A DNA stretch of 64,000 nt from Clostridia bacterium (GCA_017507215.1 JAFWBI010000005.1:40536-104535); one strand, 5' to 3'; positions 40,801 to 49,479 are shown, counted from the stretch's first letter. The notes: generated by a model not told the origin, from the letters alone. A program made the numbers and translations.

Positions 40801-42021
40801 ATGAAAGTTTGTGTGATTGGTGGTGGTGCTGCTGGAATGATGTGTGCAACAATGATTGCACGAAAAGGTCATCAAGTAACACTATTTGAAAAGAATGAAA
40901 AATTGGGAAAGAAAATTTATATCACTGGCAAGGGACGTTGCAATGTGACAAATGCTGTGGTTGGTAATGAATTTTTGCAAAATGTTGTTAGTGGAAAAAA
41001 GTTTGTCATGGGCGCAATAACACGATTCAATTCAAGTGACACAATGTCATTTTTTGAAGATGTTGGCATTCCACTTAAAATTGAAAGGGGAAACAGGGTG
41101 TTTCCAGTAAGTGACAAATCAAACGATATAATCAAAGGTTTGGAAAAAACTATGCAATGGGCAGGTGTTGAAGTTTGTTTAAATTCGGCTGTTGATGAAA
41201 TCAAAGTCAATGGTGGGCTTGCTTCAGGCGTTGTTGTTAATGGAAAAACTTTTGAGTTTGACAGAGTTGTTGTTGCAACTGGTGGAATCAGCTATGCGTC
41301 AACGGGTTCAACTGGAGATGGTTACGAATTTGCCAAGGCTGTTGGACATTCAATTATTGAGCCAGTGCCAGCACTTTGTGCGATAAGGCTTAAAACTGAT
41401 GAGTGCAAAAAAGTTGAAGGTTTGAGTTTGAAAAATGTTACACTCACATCAAAGGTTGGCGATAAAGTTGTTTATAAAAGTGATATTGGCGAAATGCTTT
41501 TCACTGCTCACGGAATTTCTGGTCCGATTGTGCTTTCAACTTCAAGCTATATAAACAGGCTTGATTTTAAAGAGCTTAAGTTGTTTATTGATTTCAAACC
41601 AGCGCTTTCATTTGACGCACTTCAAGTTAGACTTGATAGAGATATTGCAGAGCTTAAAGCAAAGCAAGTTTCAACGCTTCTTGAAGGGTTGCTTCCAAAA
41701 TCATTGGTTCCGTTGTTTGCAAAAAGACTTGACGTTTTGCTTACGTCTAAGGCAAATCAACTTGACAGAGAAAAACGCAAAAAACTTGCGATGCTTTTGA
41801 AAAATTATGAATTTATTCCAGAATCTCTTGAAGATTTCAATCAAGCAGTGGTCACTGCTGGTGGCATAAATTTAAAAGAAATTAATCCAAAATATATGAA
41901 AAGCAAGCTTGTTCCAAATTTGTATTTTATTGGAGAAGTGCTTGATATTGATGCGCTTACTGGTGGATTTAATTTGCAGCTTGCATTTTCAACAGCTGTG
42001 ACTTGTGCAAGTGATTTTTAA
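40801..42021 (+). CDS. HI0933-family NAD(P)/FAD-dependent flavoprotein
   Basis: 406-aa flavoprotein. GGGAAG (residues 7-12) with a following acidic strand end (LFEKNE) binds FAD; KIYITGKGRCNVTNA and ATGGISYASTGSTGDGYEFAKAVGH are signatures of the HI0933/YtfP family. The C-terminal GGINLKEINPKYMKSK and GEVLDIDALTGGFNLQLAFSTA also match. The reaction is not established for the family. RBS GTAGGTGA, seven bases after rluB, and followed by plsC, a common clostridial order. Confidence 0.88.
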   Translation: MKVCVIGGGAAGMMCATMIARKGHQVTLFEKNEKLGKKIYITGKGRCNVTNAVVGNEFLQNVVSGKKFVMGAITRFNSSDTMSFFEDVGIPLKIERGNRVFPVSDKSNDIIKGLEKTMQWAGVEVCLNSAVDEIKVNGGLASGVVVNGKTFEFDRVVVATGGISYASTGSTGDGYEFAKAVGHSIIEPVPALCAIRLKTDECKKVEGLSLKNVTLTSKVGDKVVYKSDIGEMLFTAHGISGPIVLSTSSYINRLDFKELKLFIDFKPALSFDALQVRLDRDIAELKAKQVSTLLEGLLPKSLVPLFAKRLDVLLTSKANQLDREKRKKLAMLLKNYEFIPESLEDFNQAVVTAGGINLKEINPKYMKSKLVPNLYFIGEVLDIDALTGGFNLQLAFSTAVTCASDF

Positions 42022-42032
42022 AGGAGAATGAT

Positions 42033-42662
42033 ATGTTATATTGGATTGCATTTGTTATTTTGTATCTTCCATTGATTATTTTATATCCAACAAAAATTAT
42101 TCATAAAGAAAGGTTTGATAGAAAGAAAAAATATGTTGTTGCAAGCAATCACTATTCGAATGCTGACTCATTAATTTATAATGTTAAATTCACAAAAAAA
42201 TTCAGATACGTTTCTAAAAAAGAACTTTTTAAAACAAAATTCACAGCATGGGTTATGAGAACCATTGGGGCGATTCCTGTTGACAGGGGAAACATTTCTC
42301 CAAGTGCATATAAAGAAATTTTGTCAGTATTAAAAAACAATGGTCAACTTTTTATTTATCCTGAAGGCACAAGAAACAAAATTGAAGATGGCGAAATGCA
42401 ACAGGCGAAAGAAGGTCTTATTTTGTTCGCGTCAAAAGGCGAAGCAGAGATTCTTCCTATGCTTATTTATAGAAAACCAAAGATTTTCAGAAAAAATTAT
42501 ATCATTGTTGGCGAGCCATTTTTTGTTCAAGGCGAGAATCCAAAGAAACTCACAAAAGAAGAAGTTGAAGAAAACTTGAAGGCTTATTCAGAGAAAATGG
42601 AAGCACTTCGAGCAGAACTCAAGACAGTTGTTGAAAGAAAAAAGAAAAAAAATAAAAAATAA
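42033..42662 (+). CDS. plsC: 1-acyl-sn-glycerol-3-phosphate acyltransferase
   Basis: 209-aa PlsC: the HX4D catalytic motif is SNHYSNADS (His40, Asp45), the substrate-binding FIYPEGTRNKI motif follows, and one N-terminal helix anchors it in the membrane. Makes phosphatidate from lysophosphatidate, feeding CdsA. The gene cmk, normally between the flavoprotein and plsC genes in related genomes, is elsewhere (60 kb region, minus strand). Basic C-terminal tail. Confidence 0.92.
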   Translation: MLYWIAFVILYLPLIILYPTKIIHKERFDRKKKYVVASNHYSNADSLIYNVKFTKKFRYVSKKELFKTKFTAWVMRTIGAIPVDRGNISPSAYKEILSVLKNNGQLFIYPEGTRNKIEDGEMQQAKEGLILFASKGEAEILPMLIYRKPKIFRKNYIIVGEPFFVQGENPKKLTKEEVEENLKAYSEKMEALRAELKTVVERKKKKNKK

Positions 42663-42665
42663 TAA

Positions 42666-42693
42666 TTGTGTTTTGTGTTTGTATATGTATAAT
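42666..42693 (+). promoter_or_regulatory. Promoter for the tRNA gene
   Basis: TTGTGT (42666-42671), 16-base spacer, TATAAT (42688-42693). Confidence 0.55.
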
Positions 42694-42729
42694 AAAGCAT
42701 AAGATTTAATAAGGGTTAATCCCTTATAT

Positions 42730-42805
42730 GCCCGAATAGCTCAGCTGGTAGAGCAGCAGTCCCGTAAACTGCAGGTCGCGGGTTCGAACCCCGCTTCGGG
42801 CTCCA
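42730..42805 (+). tRNA. tRNA-Thr (anticodon CGT), with non-canonical C33
   Basis: A complete 76-base cloverleaf with encoded CCA (42803-42805): acceptor GCCCGAA/TTCGGGC, D stem GCTC/GAGC, anticodon stem GCAGT/ACTGC, T arm GCGGG-TTCGAAC-CCCGC. The anticodon loop reads CCCGTAA, so positions 34-36 are CGT (codon ACG). The near-universal U33 is C here. G1-C72, C2-G71, G35 and U36 agree with threonine identity. Confidence 0.95.
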
Positions 42806-42806
42806 G

Positions 42807-42840
42807 AAAAACTCAAACTTTTGTTTGGGTTTTATTTTTA
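42807..42840 (+). terminator. Terminator after tRNA-Thr
   Basis: AAAACTCAAAC (42808-42818) pairs with GTTTGGGTTTT (42823-42833) with one G-U, then ATTTTT. Confidence 0.8.
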
Positions 42841-42900
42841 ATTTTAAATAGTTTTAAAAAAATAACTATAATAAAATATTGATTGTGGGGTTTAGTTGTT

Positions 42901-42928
42901 TTGCAATTTATTTATTTTAGTGTATTAT
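42901..42928 (+). promoter_or_regulatory. Sigma-A promoter
   Basis: TTGCAA (42901-42906), 16-base spacer, TATTAT (42923-42928). Confidence 0.6.
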
Positions 42929-42960
42929 TATAAGTGAAAAGTAAACTTTGTGGTGAACGT

Positions 42961-43860
42961 ATGGATTTAAAATTAAAGCGAGCTTTAGATAAAAAACTTG
43001 AAAAAGTTTCTGATAAAATCAATAAGGTTTGGTTTTATGAATTTTTTGAGTTGTTTTCAAAATATGAATATGATGGTGATGTTTATGAAGTTGTTGAAGC
43101 ATTTTTCAACACCGAAGAAATAAACAGAATGAATATTAAACCCCCAAGATTTTTGATTAATTCAAATGCGTCAAAAAGAGCCATGGGGCAATTTATGCGA
43201 TATTTAGATGAAAAACTTGATTCGCTAAATGGAAGAGAAGTTCAAGTTTATTTTGATGAGATGCTTGAATTTTTTGAAGAAAATATTGACACAGAAATTT
43301 CATCTTCAACCAATTTAATCAAATTCACAACTTTGAAGTTTAGCAAAGATATAAATGTGAAAGTTGAAAATCAAGAGAAATTTTTGGGTGACCCTGAACA
43401 CAACAGGCTTTATGTTTCAGCGAAACTTGGTGAGTTTACACTTGCGAGCATGAATGCTCATAAACGCATGAATGCCGACACCTTAGAGTTTGACCATTTA
43501 AAAACACTCACTGGGCTTGAAAGACAACATTTAGGGTTTATGGTTATGCAAAAGTTTTTTTCGTTTGTGAGAAGATATGCGCCATATCTTGATGCGTTTG
43601 GTGTGGGGCTTAACAAAAGGAATATAAAAGCGCAGATGTTTTATGAAAGATTGGGTGGTGTGTTTTACAGCATGAACAGCATGCAGCCAATTCCATATTA
43701 CAAGCTTTCAGAATATGCAAACTCGTCAGCACTAGGAATTTATTTTGATAAGCGAAAAATTAAAGAGCTTGCAGACCAGCACATGCTTTTGGCGTTAAAC
43801 TTGCAAGAGTTTAAAGATAGAAGATTGGAACAAGAAAGAGCTAGGCAAAGACACAGATAA
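42961..43860 (+). CDS. GNAT-like protein of unknown function
   Basis: 299 aa. The C-terminal half resembles a GNAT acetyltransferase: ERQHLGFMVMQKFFSFVRRY looks like the acetyl-CoA-binding loop and helix, and LNKRNIKAQMFYERLGGVFY is the classical N-x-A-x-x-FYExxGG ending. The N-terminal half (1-140) is helical and unrecognised. ATG 42961 follows GGTGA; a GTG at 42934 is in frame but sits at the expected transcription start. Substrate unknown. Confidence 0.55.
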   Translation: MDLKLKRALDKKLEKVSDKINKVWFYEFFELFSKYEYDGDVYEVVEAFFNTEEINRMNIKPPRFLINSNASKRAMGQFMRYLDEKLDSLNGREVQVYFDEMLEFFEENIDTEISSSTNLIKFTTLKFSKDINVKVENQEKFLGDPEHNRLYVSAKLGEFTLASMNAHKRMNADTLEFDHLKTLTGLERQHLGFMVMQKFFSFVRRYAPYLDAFGVGLNKRNIKAQMFYERLGGVFYSMNSMQPIPYYKLSEYANSSALGIYFDKRKIKELADQHMLLALNLQEFKDRRLEQERARQRHR

Positions 43861-43875
43861 AAGGAGAGATGAGAT

Positions 43876-44154
43876 ATGATTATTGAACTTGTTGGAATTT
43901 TTGCAACAGTGATTATTTTGATTGCGATGAGTATTAAAACAACAACATATAAGGGTGATGTTTGGATGCGAATCATAAATTTGATTGGTTCGGCTGTGTT
44001 TGTGGTTTATGGGGTTTTGCTTCCAGCTATTTCAACAGCAATTTTAAATGCAGCACTTGTTGTTGTGAATATTGTTCACTTAGTGATTTTGAAAAAAGAA
44101 CACAACAAAGAACTTCAAGAAAAATCAAATGAAAATAAAGAAAAAGAAGCGTAA
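43876..44154 (+). CDS. Small YgjV-like membrane protein
   Basis: 92 aa, about three hydrophobic segments and a charged Lys/Glu tail. WMRIINLIGSAVFVVYGVLLPAISTAILNAALVVVNIVHLVIL resembles the repeated helix-Asn pattern of the YgjV/CBU_0592-type membrane proteins, whose function is unknown. RBS AAAGGAGA, co-transcribed with the GNAT-like gene. The terminator stem begins inside the last codons. Confidence 0.55.
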   Translation: MIIELVGIFATVIILIAMSIKTTTYKGDVWMRIINLIGSAVFVVYGVLLPAISTAILNAALVVVNIVHLVILKKEHNKELQEKSNENKEKEA

Positions 44155-44168
44155 GGCTTCTTTTTTTT
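44141..44168 (+). terminator. Terminator
   Basis: AAAAAGAAGC (44141-44150) pairs with GCTTCTTTTT (44156-44165) around a five-base loop. Confidence 0.85.
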
Positions 44169-44188
44169 GCAAAATGCGAACTTTCTGT

Positions 44189-44217
44189 TTAACTATTTTG
44201 TTTAAATGTGGTATTAT
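44189..44217 (+). promoter_or_regulatory. Sigma-A promoter giving a predicted leaderless transcript
   Basis: TTAACT (44189-44194), 17-base spacer, TATTAT (44212-44217). Expected +1 is 44224, the A of the ATG. Confidence 0.6.
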
Positions 44218-44223
44218 TGGCGT

Positions 44224-44916
44224 ATGAATAGAAATGTGCTTAAAATCATAGCTCTTGTAACAATGATAATAGACCATATCGGTTGTTATTTGCTTGATAA
44301 TAATATTGTTTTTCGAACGATTGGAAGGCTTGCTTTTCCAATTTTTGCATTCTTTATTGCTGAAGGAATGAAATATACCAGAAACAGAAAAAAATACGTT
44401 TTGCTTCTGTTTATTTTTGCGTGTGTTTCACAAATTCCATATCAGCTTTTGCATGAGTCTTTTAAATTTAATATTTTGTTCACATTTTTAATTTCAATCA
44501 TATTAATAATTTTATTTGAGAAGTTATTAAATAAAAACAAAAACATAAGTCCAATCAAGTCAATTTTATTAATTTTATTGATAGCTTTCATTTTTGTTGC
44601 GTGCATGATTTGTGACTTGTTTTACATCATCGACTATTCAATTTTTGGCGTTTTGATGGTTGTTTGTTTTTACTTTTTTAAAACACCAACAAAATATATT
44701 TGTGCGATAGTTTTGATTTGTTTAATGGTTGTTAAAAACGTGATAATTTCAGGGTTTTCATATATCACGACATATCAAATGATTTCAGCTGTTTCAATTA
44801 TATTTATGTTATTATATAATAACAAAAAGGGAAGGCTCAACCTAAAATATTTATTTTATGTTGCATATCCATTACACCTATTGATTATCTGGTGTATAAA
44901 AATTATGTTTTTATAA
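44224..44916 (+). CDS. TraX-family membrane protein
   Basis: 230-aa polytopic protein, about eight helices. VLKIIALVTMIIDHIGCYLL and IGRLAFPIFAFFIAEGMKYTRN at the start and FYVAYPLHLLIIW at the end are TraX family marks (F-pilin acetylase relatives; chromosomal members of unknown role). The frame upstream to 44206 would run through the -10 box, so 44224 is the start. There is no Shine-Dalgarno site. Confidence 0.8.
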   Translation: MNRNVLKIIALVTMIIDHIGCYLLDNNIVFRTIGRLAFPIFAFFIAEGMKYTRNRKKYVLLLFIFACVSQIPYQLLHESFKFNILFTFLISIILIILFEKLLNKNKNISPIKSILLILLIAFIFVACMICDLFYIIDYSIFGVLMVVCFYFFKTPTKYICAIVLICLMVVKNVIISGFSYITTYQMISAVSIIFMLLYNNKKGRLNLKYLFYVAYPLHLLIIWCIKIMFL

Positions 44917-45001
44917 CTATTTGTGTTTTTAATATATTAGTTACATGTAAGTTTTTTTGAAACATTTTTGATTCAAAGAGATATTTTAAATTTAAAGAAT
45001 G

Positions 45002-45030
45002 TTGACAAAATTCGATTTATTTAGTATTAA
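45002..45030 (+). promoter_or_regulatory. Sigma-A promoter
   Basis: TTGACA (45002-45007), 17-base spacer, TATTAA (45025-45030). Confidence 0.6.
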
Positions 45031-45057
45031 TATATTATATAAAGAAAGGAGAAACTT

Positions 45058-46026
45058 ATGAAAAAGGCTGCAAAATTAACATATATCTGGCAAAGAGCCT
45101 TGATGGTGATTATGTTTGTCATAGGTATTCTTGGAATGATTTTCAATGAAGACCAATCAGCAAAAGCAGAATATCTTTTTATTTGTGTGCAAAGTGGATT
45201 GTTTTTGATAATCTCACTTGTTCCTTTTGTTTTAAATAAAATGCAAATTGATGTTCCTGATTTTATCTATATCTTCTTCATATGTTTCTGTTTAGCACAT
45301 TTCTTCTGTGGTGAAATTTTGGGCTTTTATGTTAGGTTTAAGTGGTGGGACGCAATGCTTCACACAATCTCAGGAGTTATGCTTGCACTTTTAAGTTTCT
45401 CGCTCATTAACTTGCTTAATGACGAAGATGGAAACTTTAAACTCAGTATGGGTTTTTCAATTCTTTTTGCATTCTCGCTTGCAGTCACAATCGGTGTGCT
45501 TTGGGAAGTTGTTGAATTTATTATTGACTGCTGGTTTGGTTCAAACATGCAAAGGGCATATGTTTCAACTCACGATGGACGTGGAGCTCCATTCGTTGGT
45601 CAAAAAGCACTTTTAGACACCATGAAAGATTTGATTTTAGATTCTATTGGTGCGGCGATAACTTGTGTCACATGTGGTTTTCTTGCAAGAAAGAAAAAAC
45701 TTAGAAATGATGATTTTTCATTTATCAAGAAAAGAAAGAAATTTGCACCAGTAAGTGCAGAAACAAATACTCAAGAAGTTGATGTTTTGACTTATGATGC
45801 TGTTGTTGAAGAAGTTAACACAAATGAAAATTTGATTGCAAAAGAGCTTATTGCTTTAGAAGAAAAAGAAAAGCAGCAGGCTGAAAAGAATTCTGAAGAA
45901 AAACAGGAAGATGAGAAAAAGCCTGTTCAACCAGTTCAAGAAGAAAAGAAAGTTAAAACAAAAAAATCACCTTCAAAGAAAGTTAAGGTTGCAGCTTCAA
46001 AAACAGGCAAGAGCAATAAAAAATAA
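45058..46026 (+). CDS. Multi-pass membrane protein with Lys/Glu-rich cytoplasmic tail
   Basis: 322 aa. About six membrane helices in residues 10-215; WWDAMLHTISGVMLALLSF, GVLWEVVEFIIDCWFGSN and LDTMKDLILDSIGAAI resemble the conserved parts of DUF2238/YjdF-type proteins. From about 240 onward the protein is a highly charged tail ending in a Lys/Ser run (KTKKSPSKKVKVAASKTGKSNKK), like a nucleic-acid- or membrane-surface-binding tail. RBS AAAGGAGA. Function unknown. Confidence 0.55.
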   Translation: MKKAAKLTYIWQRALMVIMFVIGILGMIFNEDQSAKAEYLFICVQSGLFLIISLVPFVLNKMQIDVPDFIYIFFICFCLAHFFCGEILGFYVRFKWWDAMLHTISGVMLALLSFSLINLLNDEDGNFKLSMGFSILFAFSLAVTIGVLWEVVEFIIDCWFGSNMQRAYVSTHDGRGAPFVGQKALLDTMKDLILDSIGAAITCVTCGFLARKKKLRNDDFSFIKKRKKFAPVSAETNTQEVDVLTYDAVVEEVNTNENLIAKELIALEEKEKQQAEKNSEEKQEDEKKPVQPVQEEKKVKTKKSPSKKVKVAASKTGKSNKK

Positions 46027-46033
46027 GAAAAAT

Positions 46034-46069
46034 AAAAAACTTTCAACCAAAACGGTTGAAAGTTTTTTT
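46034..46069. terminator. Bidirectional terminator between convergent genes
   Basis: AAAACTTTCAACC (46036-46048) pairs with GGTTGAAAGTTTT (46054-46066), with A and T runs outside. Confidence 0.9.
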
Positions 46070-46397
46070 ATTGTGCAAGTTTTGCAGCTTCATATGGTGA
46101 AGAATGTTTTGGAGTTTCAAGTTCTTTTATGCTGCTTTCGTGAATCACAAAGCTGTTTGATTCAAACATTCGTGGCCCGAGCATCTCAGTTCCAAAAATC
46201 ATCATCATATTTCTCAGTGATGTGGTTATCACTTTGCCAAACATTGAAGTTTGTTCGAAGTGTCTGAGCATCTCATGACCAAAATCTTTATATGTATCTA
46301 AGTAAAAACTTCTTACTTTTTCGTAGCCTTTATCTGTTAAAAGAACTGAAACAGTTGAGTCTAATCCAATCAATTTAAAGTCTTTTTCAGTTTCCAT
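46068..46397 (-). CDS. Small orphan protein on the minus strand
   Basis: 109 aa, not recognised. The minus strand shows AGGAGATGACAA directly before the ATG, a good RBS, and the gene ends on the shared terminator, both supporting a real gene. Hydrophilic, Met/Phe-rich; no signal peptide, no cysteine, no clear domain. One of only four minus-strand genes in the window. Confidence 0.6.
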   Translation of the reverse strand: METEKDFKLIGLDSTVSVLLTDKGYEKVRSFYLDTYKDFGHEMLRHFEQTSMFGKVITTSLRNMMMIFGTEMLGPRMFESNSFVIHESSIKELETPKHSSPYEAAKLAQ

Positions 46398-46557
46398 TTG
46401 TCATCTCCTATATTAATCTAATGCAAATTGTATCACAAATGGATTATAAAATAAATTTATTGAAACTAATTTTTTATATGTTTTATTTATGGCAAATATA
46501 AACAAAATGTTATAACAAGATTGAATTTTTTAAATTTAAGATATAAAATCATAACCA

Positions 46558-46586
46558 TTGACTAATGTGTTTAATTATGATATAAT
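46558..46586 (+). promoter_or_regulatory. Sigma-A promoter, near-leaderless
   Basis: TTGACT (46558-46563), 17-base spacer, TATAAT (46581-46586). Expected +1 at 46593, three bases before the ATG; no Shine-Dalgarno site. Confidence 0.65.
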
Positions 46587-46595
46587 TAAAGAGTT

Positions 46596-48095
46596 ATGAG
46601 ATATTTAATAAGCACACCAGTAAGTTCAATAGCCCGTGCAAGTGACGATAGATATATCGTCACCATTTCTCGTGCAGACAAAGTGCGTGAAAGGGCGCTT
46701 ATGGACGAGTTTGGCAGAATTTCTGACGTGGGTTATTACAATTTGTCTGGCAGGAAAGATGAATATTTTGAAGCAGAAATCGATGCAAAAACAAAGCATA
46801 TTATTGACAAAAATGGAACAGAACTCTTTAGATGTTTAGACAGCAGAGATAAAGTTTATAGGTTTAGAGATGGAATTGCTGTTTATCAAGGGTTTAAAGC
46901 TGATAGAAGATATTTTGTGACAACGTCGGGCGAGATTTTAGGCGGCGAATTTAAAAACGTTTGTGGGTTTGCAAATGGTCTTGGCGTGGTTGTTCTTGAA
47001 AATGGCAGCTATGTTATGGTTGACAAAAACATGCAGATTGCAAGTCCTGAATTTGAATTTTTATATCCTTTTTATAATAAGGATTATACCATTGCAAAAA
47101 TTGATGATAGGTTTGTTGTTATAAACAGCGATTTTCAAATTGTGAGCACAGGAATCAAAAACGAAAATGGTGAAATTTCACCTTATGGTTTTATTTTTGG
47201 CATTGATGAAAACGGAATAATGTTTCATCAAGAAGCTGAAGGGGACGGTCCTGCTTGGTCTTATGTTGACGTGTTTGGAAACAGGCTTGGTGGGCTTCAT
47301 AATTTAATCCACCCATTTGTTGAAGGTGTTGCAAGAGTTCAAGACCCTGAAGGAACTTCTTATGTGAACATGCAAGGTGAATATATCACAAAAGACCATT
47401 TCATCAACTGTTCAGATTTTTCTGAAGGATATGCAGTTGTTGGAAAGCAAAAACAAAATGTTGAAACGGGAATCACAGACCCAGATGTTGAGCAAGTTTT
47501 TGCGTTTATGAAGAAAGACGGAACATTTTTGGAACTGGATTATGGATATTTGAAAAAGAATCCTGAAAGAAGCAGAATTTGGGTTCCTTATGCGGCTGAT
47601 TTTTCAGACGGCATTGGTTCAGTCATCATCAATGGAAACACCATTCATGGTGTGACAAAAGACGGCAAGGTGTTAAAGGGAAAAGGCAGACTTGGGTTGT
47701 TTCATGAAGGAATGGCGACGTATGCTGTTTCTGCAAAAAAGTGGTCTTATGTTGATGAAAAATTTGAGCCATTTAAAGAAGAATTTGATTCGGTTTCGCC
47801 ATTTTATAATGGTTATGGCATTGTTTCAAACGATAAAAAATATGATTGCACAAGAAAAACTGGCATCAAACTCAGCGCTGTTAGTGAATGTGTTGCAAAA
47901 ATTGATGCAAACCCATATAATGTGCTAAGACTTCCTGAAAGTTTTTATTTTGATGAAGAACTTGTTTCGAAACTTTTGGAAGTTGCGCTTGATTCAGCAA
48001 AAAGACTTGGAAATGAAAGATTCATTTCGTCAGTTTCACACATTTCAGATGTTCTTGCTGAAAATGTTGCAAATGCTAAAAAAATATTTGATTAA
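46596..48095 (+). CDS. WG-repeat-like protein
   Basis: 499-aa cytoplasmic protein made of repeated beta units of the type F-x-x-G-x-A-x-V-x-x-x-x-x-YVD, e.g. FRDGIAVYQ, FANGLGVVVLENGSYVMVDKN, FVEGVARVQDPEGTSYVNMQG, FSEGYAVVGK and FHEGMATYAVSAKKWSYVDEK. This is the WG/KWG-repeat pattern, forming a propeller-like or solenoid surface for protein contact. A helical C-terminal segment (about 440-499) follows. No catalytic motif. It precedes the M16 peptidase by 14 bases and may be co-transcribed. Confidence 0.7.
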   Translation: MRYLISTPVSSIARASDDRYIVTISRADKVRERALMDEFGRISDVGYYNLSGRKDEYFEAEIDAKTKHIIDKNGTELFRCLDSRDKVYRFRDGIAVYQGFKADRRYFVTTSGEILGGEFKNVCGFANGLGVVVLENGSYVMVDKNMQIASPEFEFLYPFYNKDYTIAKIDDRFVVINSDFQIVSTGIKNENGEISPYGFIFGIDENGIMFHQEAEGDGPAWSYVDVFGNRLGGLHNLIHPFVEGVARVQDPEGTSYVNMQGEYITKDHFINCSDFSEGYAVVGKQKQNVETGITDPDVEQVFAFMKKDGTFLELDYGYLKKNPERSRIWVPYAADFSDGIGSVIINGNTIHGVTKDGKVLKGKGRLGLFHEGMATYAVSAKKWSYVDEKFEPFKEEFDSVSPFYNGYGIVSNDKKYDCTRKTGIKLSAVSECVAKIDANPYNVLRLPESFYFDEELVSKLLEVALDSAKRLGNERFISSVSHISDVLAENVANAKKIFD

Positions 48096-48109
48096 TTTAG
48101 GTGAGCTAG

Positions 48110-49369
48110 ATGGTTAATGTTAAAACATATAAAAATGGATTAAGGCTTTGTCATGAAAAGAATGACAAAAATGTTGTTGCTGTGAATATTCTTTTCAATG
48201 TGGGTTCTTGCAACGAAAGTGAAGATGAGCAGGGTTATTCGCACTTCATTGAGCATTTGATGTTCAAAAGTTCTGAAAAATATTCAACTCTTGAAATCAT
48301 GGATAAGCTCAGCTATTATGGCGCTGATTTTAATGCGTACACTTCAAGAACGGTCACAAGATATATCTTTAAATGCTTAAAAGAAAATTTTGAGCCTTGT
48401 TTTGAGATTTATTCAAATATGCTCATTCACCCAAAATTTGAAGAAAGCGAGATGGATAAAGAGCGTGGGGTTGTTATTGAAGAAATGAAAAAGTGTGATG
48501 ATGACCCTGTTGAAGTGCTTTATCGAACTGTTATGCAAAATTATTACACTGACAATTCTTATGCACATGACGAGCTTGGAACTGAAGAAATTATTTCAAA
48601 TGTTTCAAGAGAGCAGCTTTTGAAATATAAAAACGAGCACTACACAGCAGATAACTGCGTGATTTCAGTGGCTGGAAACATTGAGTTTGATGAGATTGAT
48701 AGCATTGTTGAAAAATATTTCGTTTCTGAGTTTGAAACTGAAGGCAAGCCTTATAAGGTGAATGCAGATGAGATTGTGCCAAATATTTCAAAAAAATATG
48801 ATGTTGTTGAAAGAGATGACAACCAAGTGAATGTTTGTGTTCACATTAAGTCACTCACAGCACTTGATGAAAAGAAATATATTTCAGATATATACACCAG
48901 CATTCTTGGAAATTCACAAAACTCAAGGCTTTACAAAATCATTCGTGAAGAGCTTGGCTTGGTTTACACCGTTTATGCCTTTTCAGATATGGTTGCGTCA
49001 ACTGGTGGAATTTTCATTATTTTGGGCACTCGTCCAAAAAATGTTAAAAAGGCAATTTTTGAAATAAAACGAATCATCACCGAACTTGCAGAGTTTGGAG
49101 TGACTGAAGAAGAACTTGAAAGAGTTAAAAACCTAAAGAAGTCACTTATTGAGTTTGGAAGCGAAACAAATTCTGATATTGCCGAATCAAACGGAAGCAT
49201 GCTTCACTTGTTTGAAAAATGCAAAACAATAGAAGAGCGTAAACAAAAAATTGATAGTGTAACAAAAGAAGATGTGAACGCTTTTGCAAAAGTGATTGCA
49301 AGTGAAGATGTGTTTAATATTGTTGCAGTTGGAAAGGGTGTTGATTTAAACGACCTTAAACAATTTTAG
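48110..49369 (+). CDS. M16-family zinc peptidase
   Basis: 419-aa insulinase-type peptidase. Inverted zinc motif HFIEH (His45, Glu48, His49) and the downstream Glu in ERGVVIEEM complete the site; the second domain has the substrate-contacting RLYKIIREELGLVYTVYAF. Size fits single M16B subunits such as the YmxG/PqqL type. RBS AGGTGA. A YmfF/YmfH pair partner is not adjacent. Possibly processes peptides for quality control or signalling. Confidence 0.88.
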   Translation: MVNVKTYKNGLRLCHEKNDKNVVAVNILFNVGSCNESEDEQGYSHFIEHLMFKSSEKYSTLEIMDKLSYYGADFNAYTSRTVTRYIFKCLKENFEPCFEIYSNMLIHPKFEESEMDKERGVVIEEMKKCDDDPVEVLYRTVMQNYYTDNSYAHDELGTEEIISNVSREQLLKYKNEHYTADNCVISVAGNIEFDEIDSIVEKYFVSEFETEGKPYKVNADEIVPNISKKYDVVERDDNQVNVCVHIKSLTALDEKKYISDIYTSILGNSQNSRLYKIIREELGLVYTVYAFSDMVASTGGIFIILGTRPKNVKKAIFEIKRIITELAEFGVTEEELERVKNLKKSLIEFGSETNSDIAESNGSMLHLFEKCKTIEERKQKIDSVTKEDVNAFAKVIASEDVFNIVAVGKGVDLNDLKQF

Positions 49370-49402
49370 ACAAATTTAGAAAAATTTTAAAAATGATATA
49401 AC

Positions 49403-49440
49403 AAAATATTGTCACAACTTAGTTGACAATATTTTTTTTT
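49403..49440 (+). terminator. Terminator overlapping the htpG -35 box
   Basis: AAAATATTGTCA (49403-49414) pairs with TGACAATATTTT (49424-49435), then a long T run. The right arm contains the -35 hexamer of the htpG promoter. Confidence 0.8.
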
Positions 49441-49451
49441 GGTATTATAGT
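49423..49451 (+). promoter_or_regulatory. Sigma-A promoter for htpG
   Basis: TTGACA (49423-49428), 17-base spacer, TATAGT (49446-49451). Expected +1 at about 49458, inside the CIRCE element. Confidence 0.75.
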
Positions 49452-49452
49452 G

Positions 49453-49479
49453 TTAGCAGTTGCACATTAAGAGTGCTAA
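49453..49479 (+). promoter_or_regulatory. CIRCE element (HrcA operator) before htpG
   Basis: TTAGCAGTT, nine bases, GAGTGCTAA. The right arm matches the CIRCE consensus (TTAGCACTC-N9-GAGTGCTAA) 9 of 9, the left arm 7 of 9. It overlaps the predicted transcription start, the standard place for HrcA repression of heat-shock genes. Confidence 0.85.
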
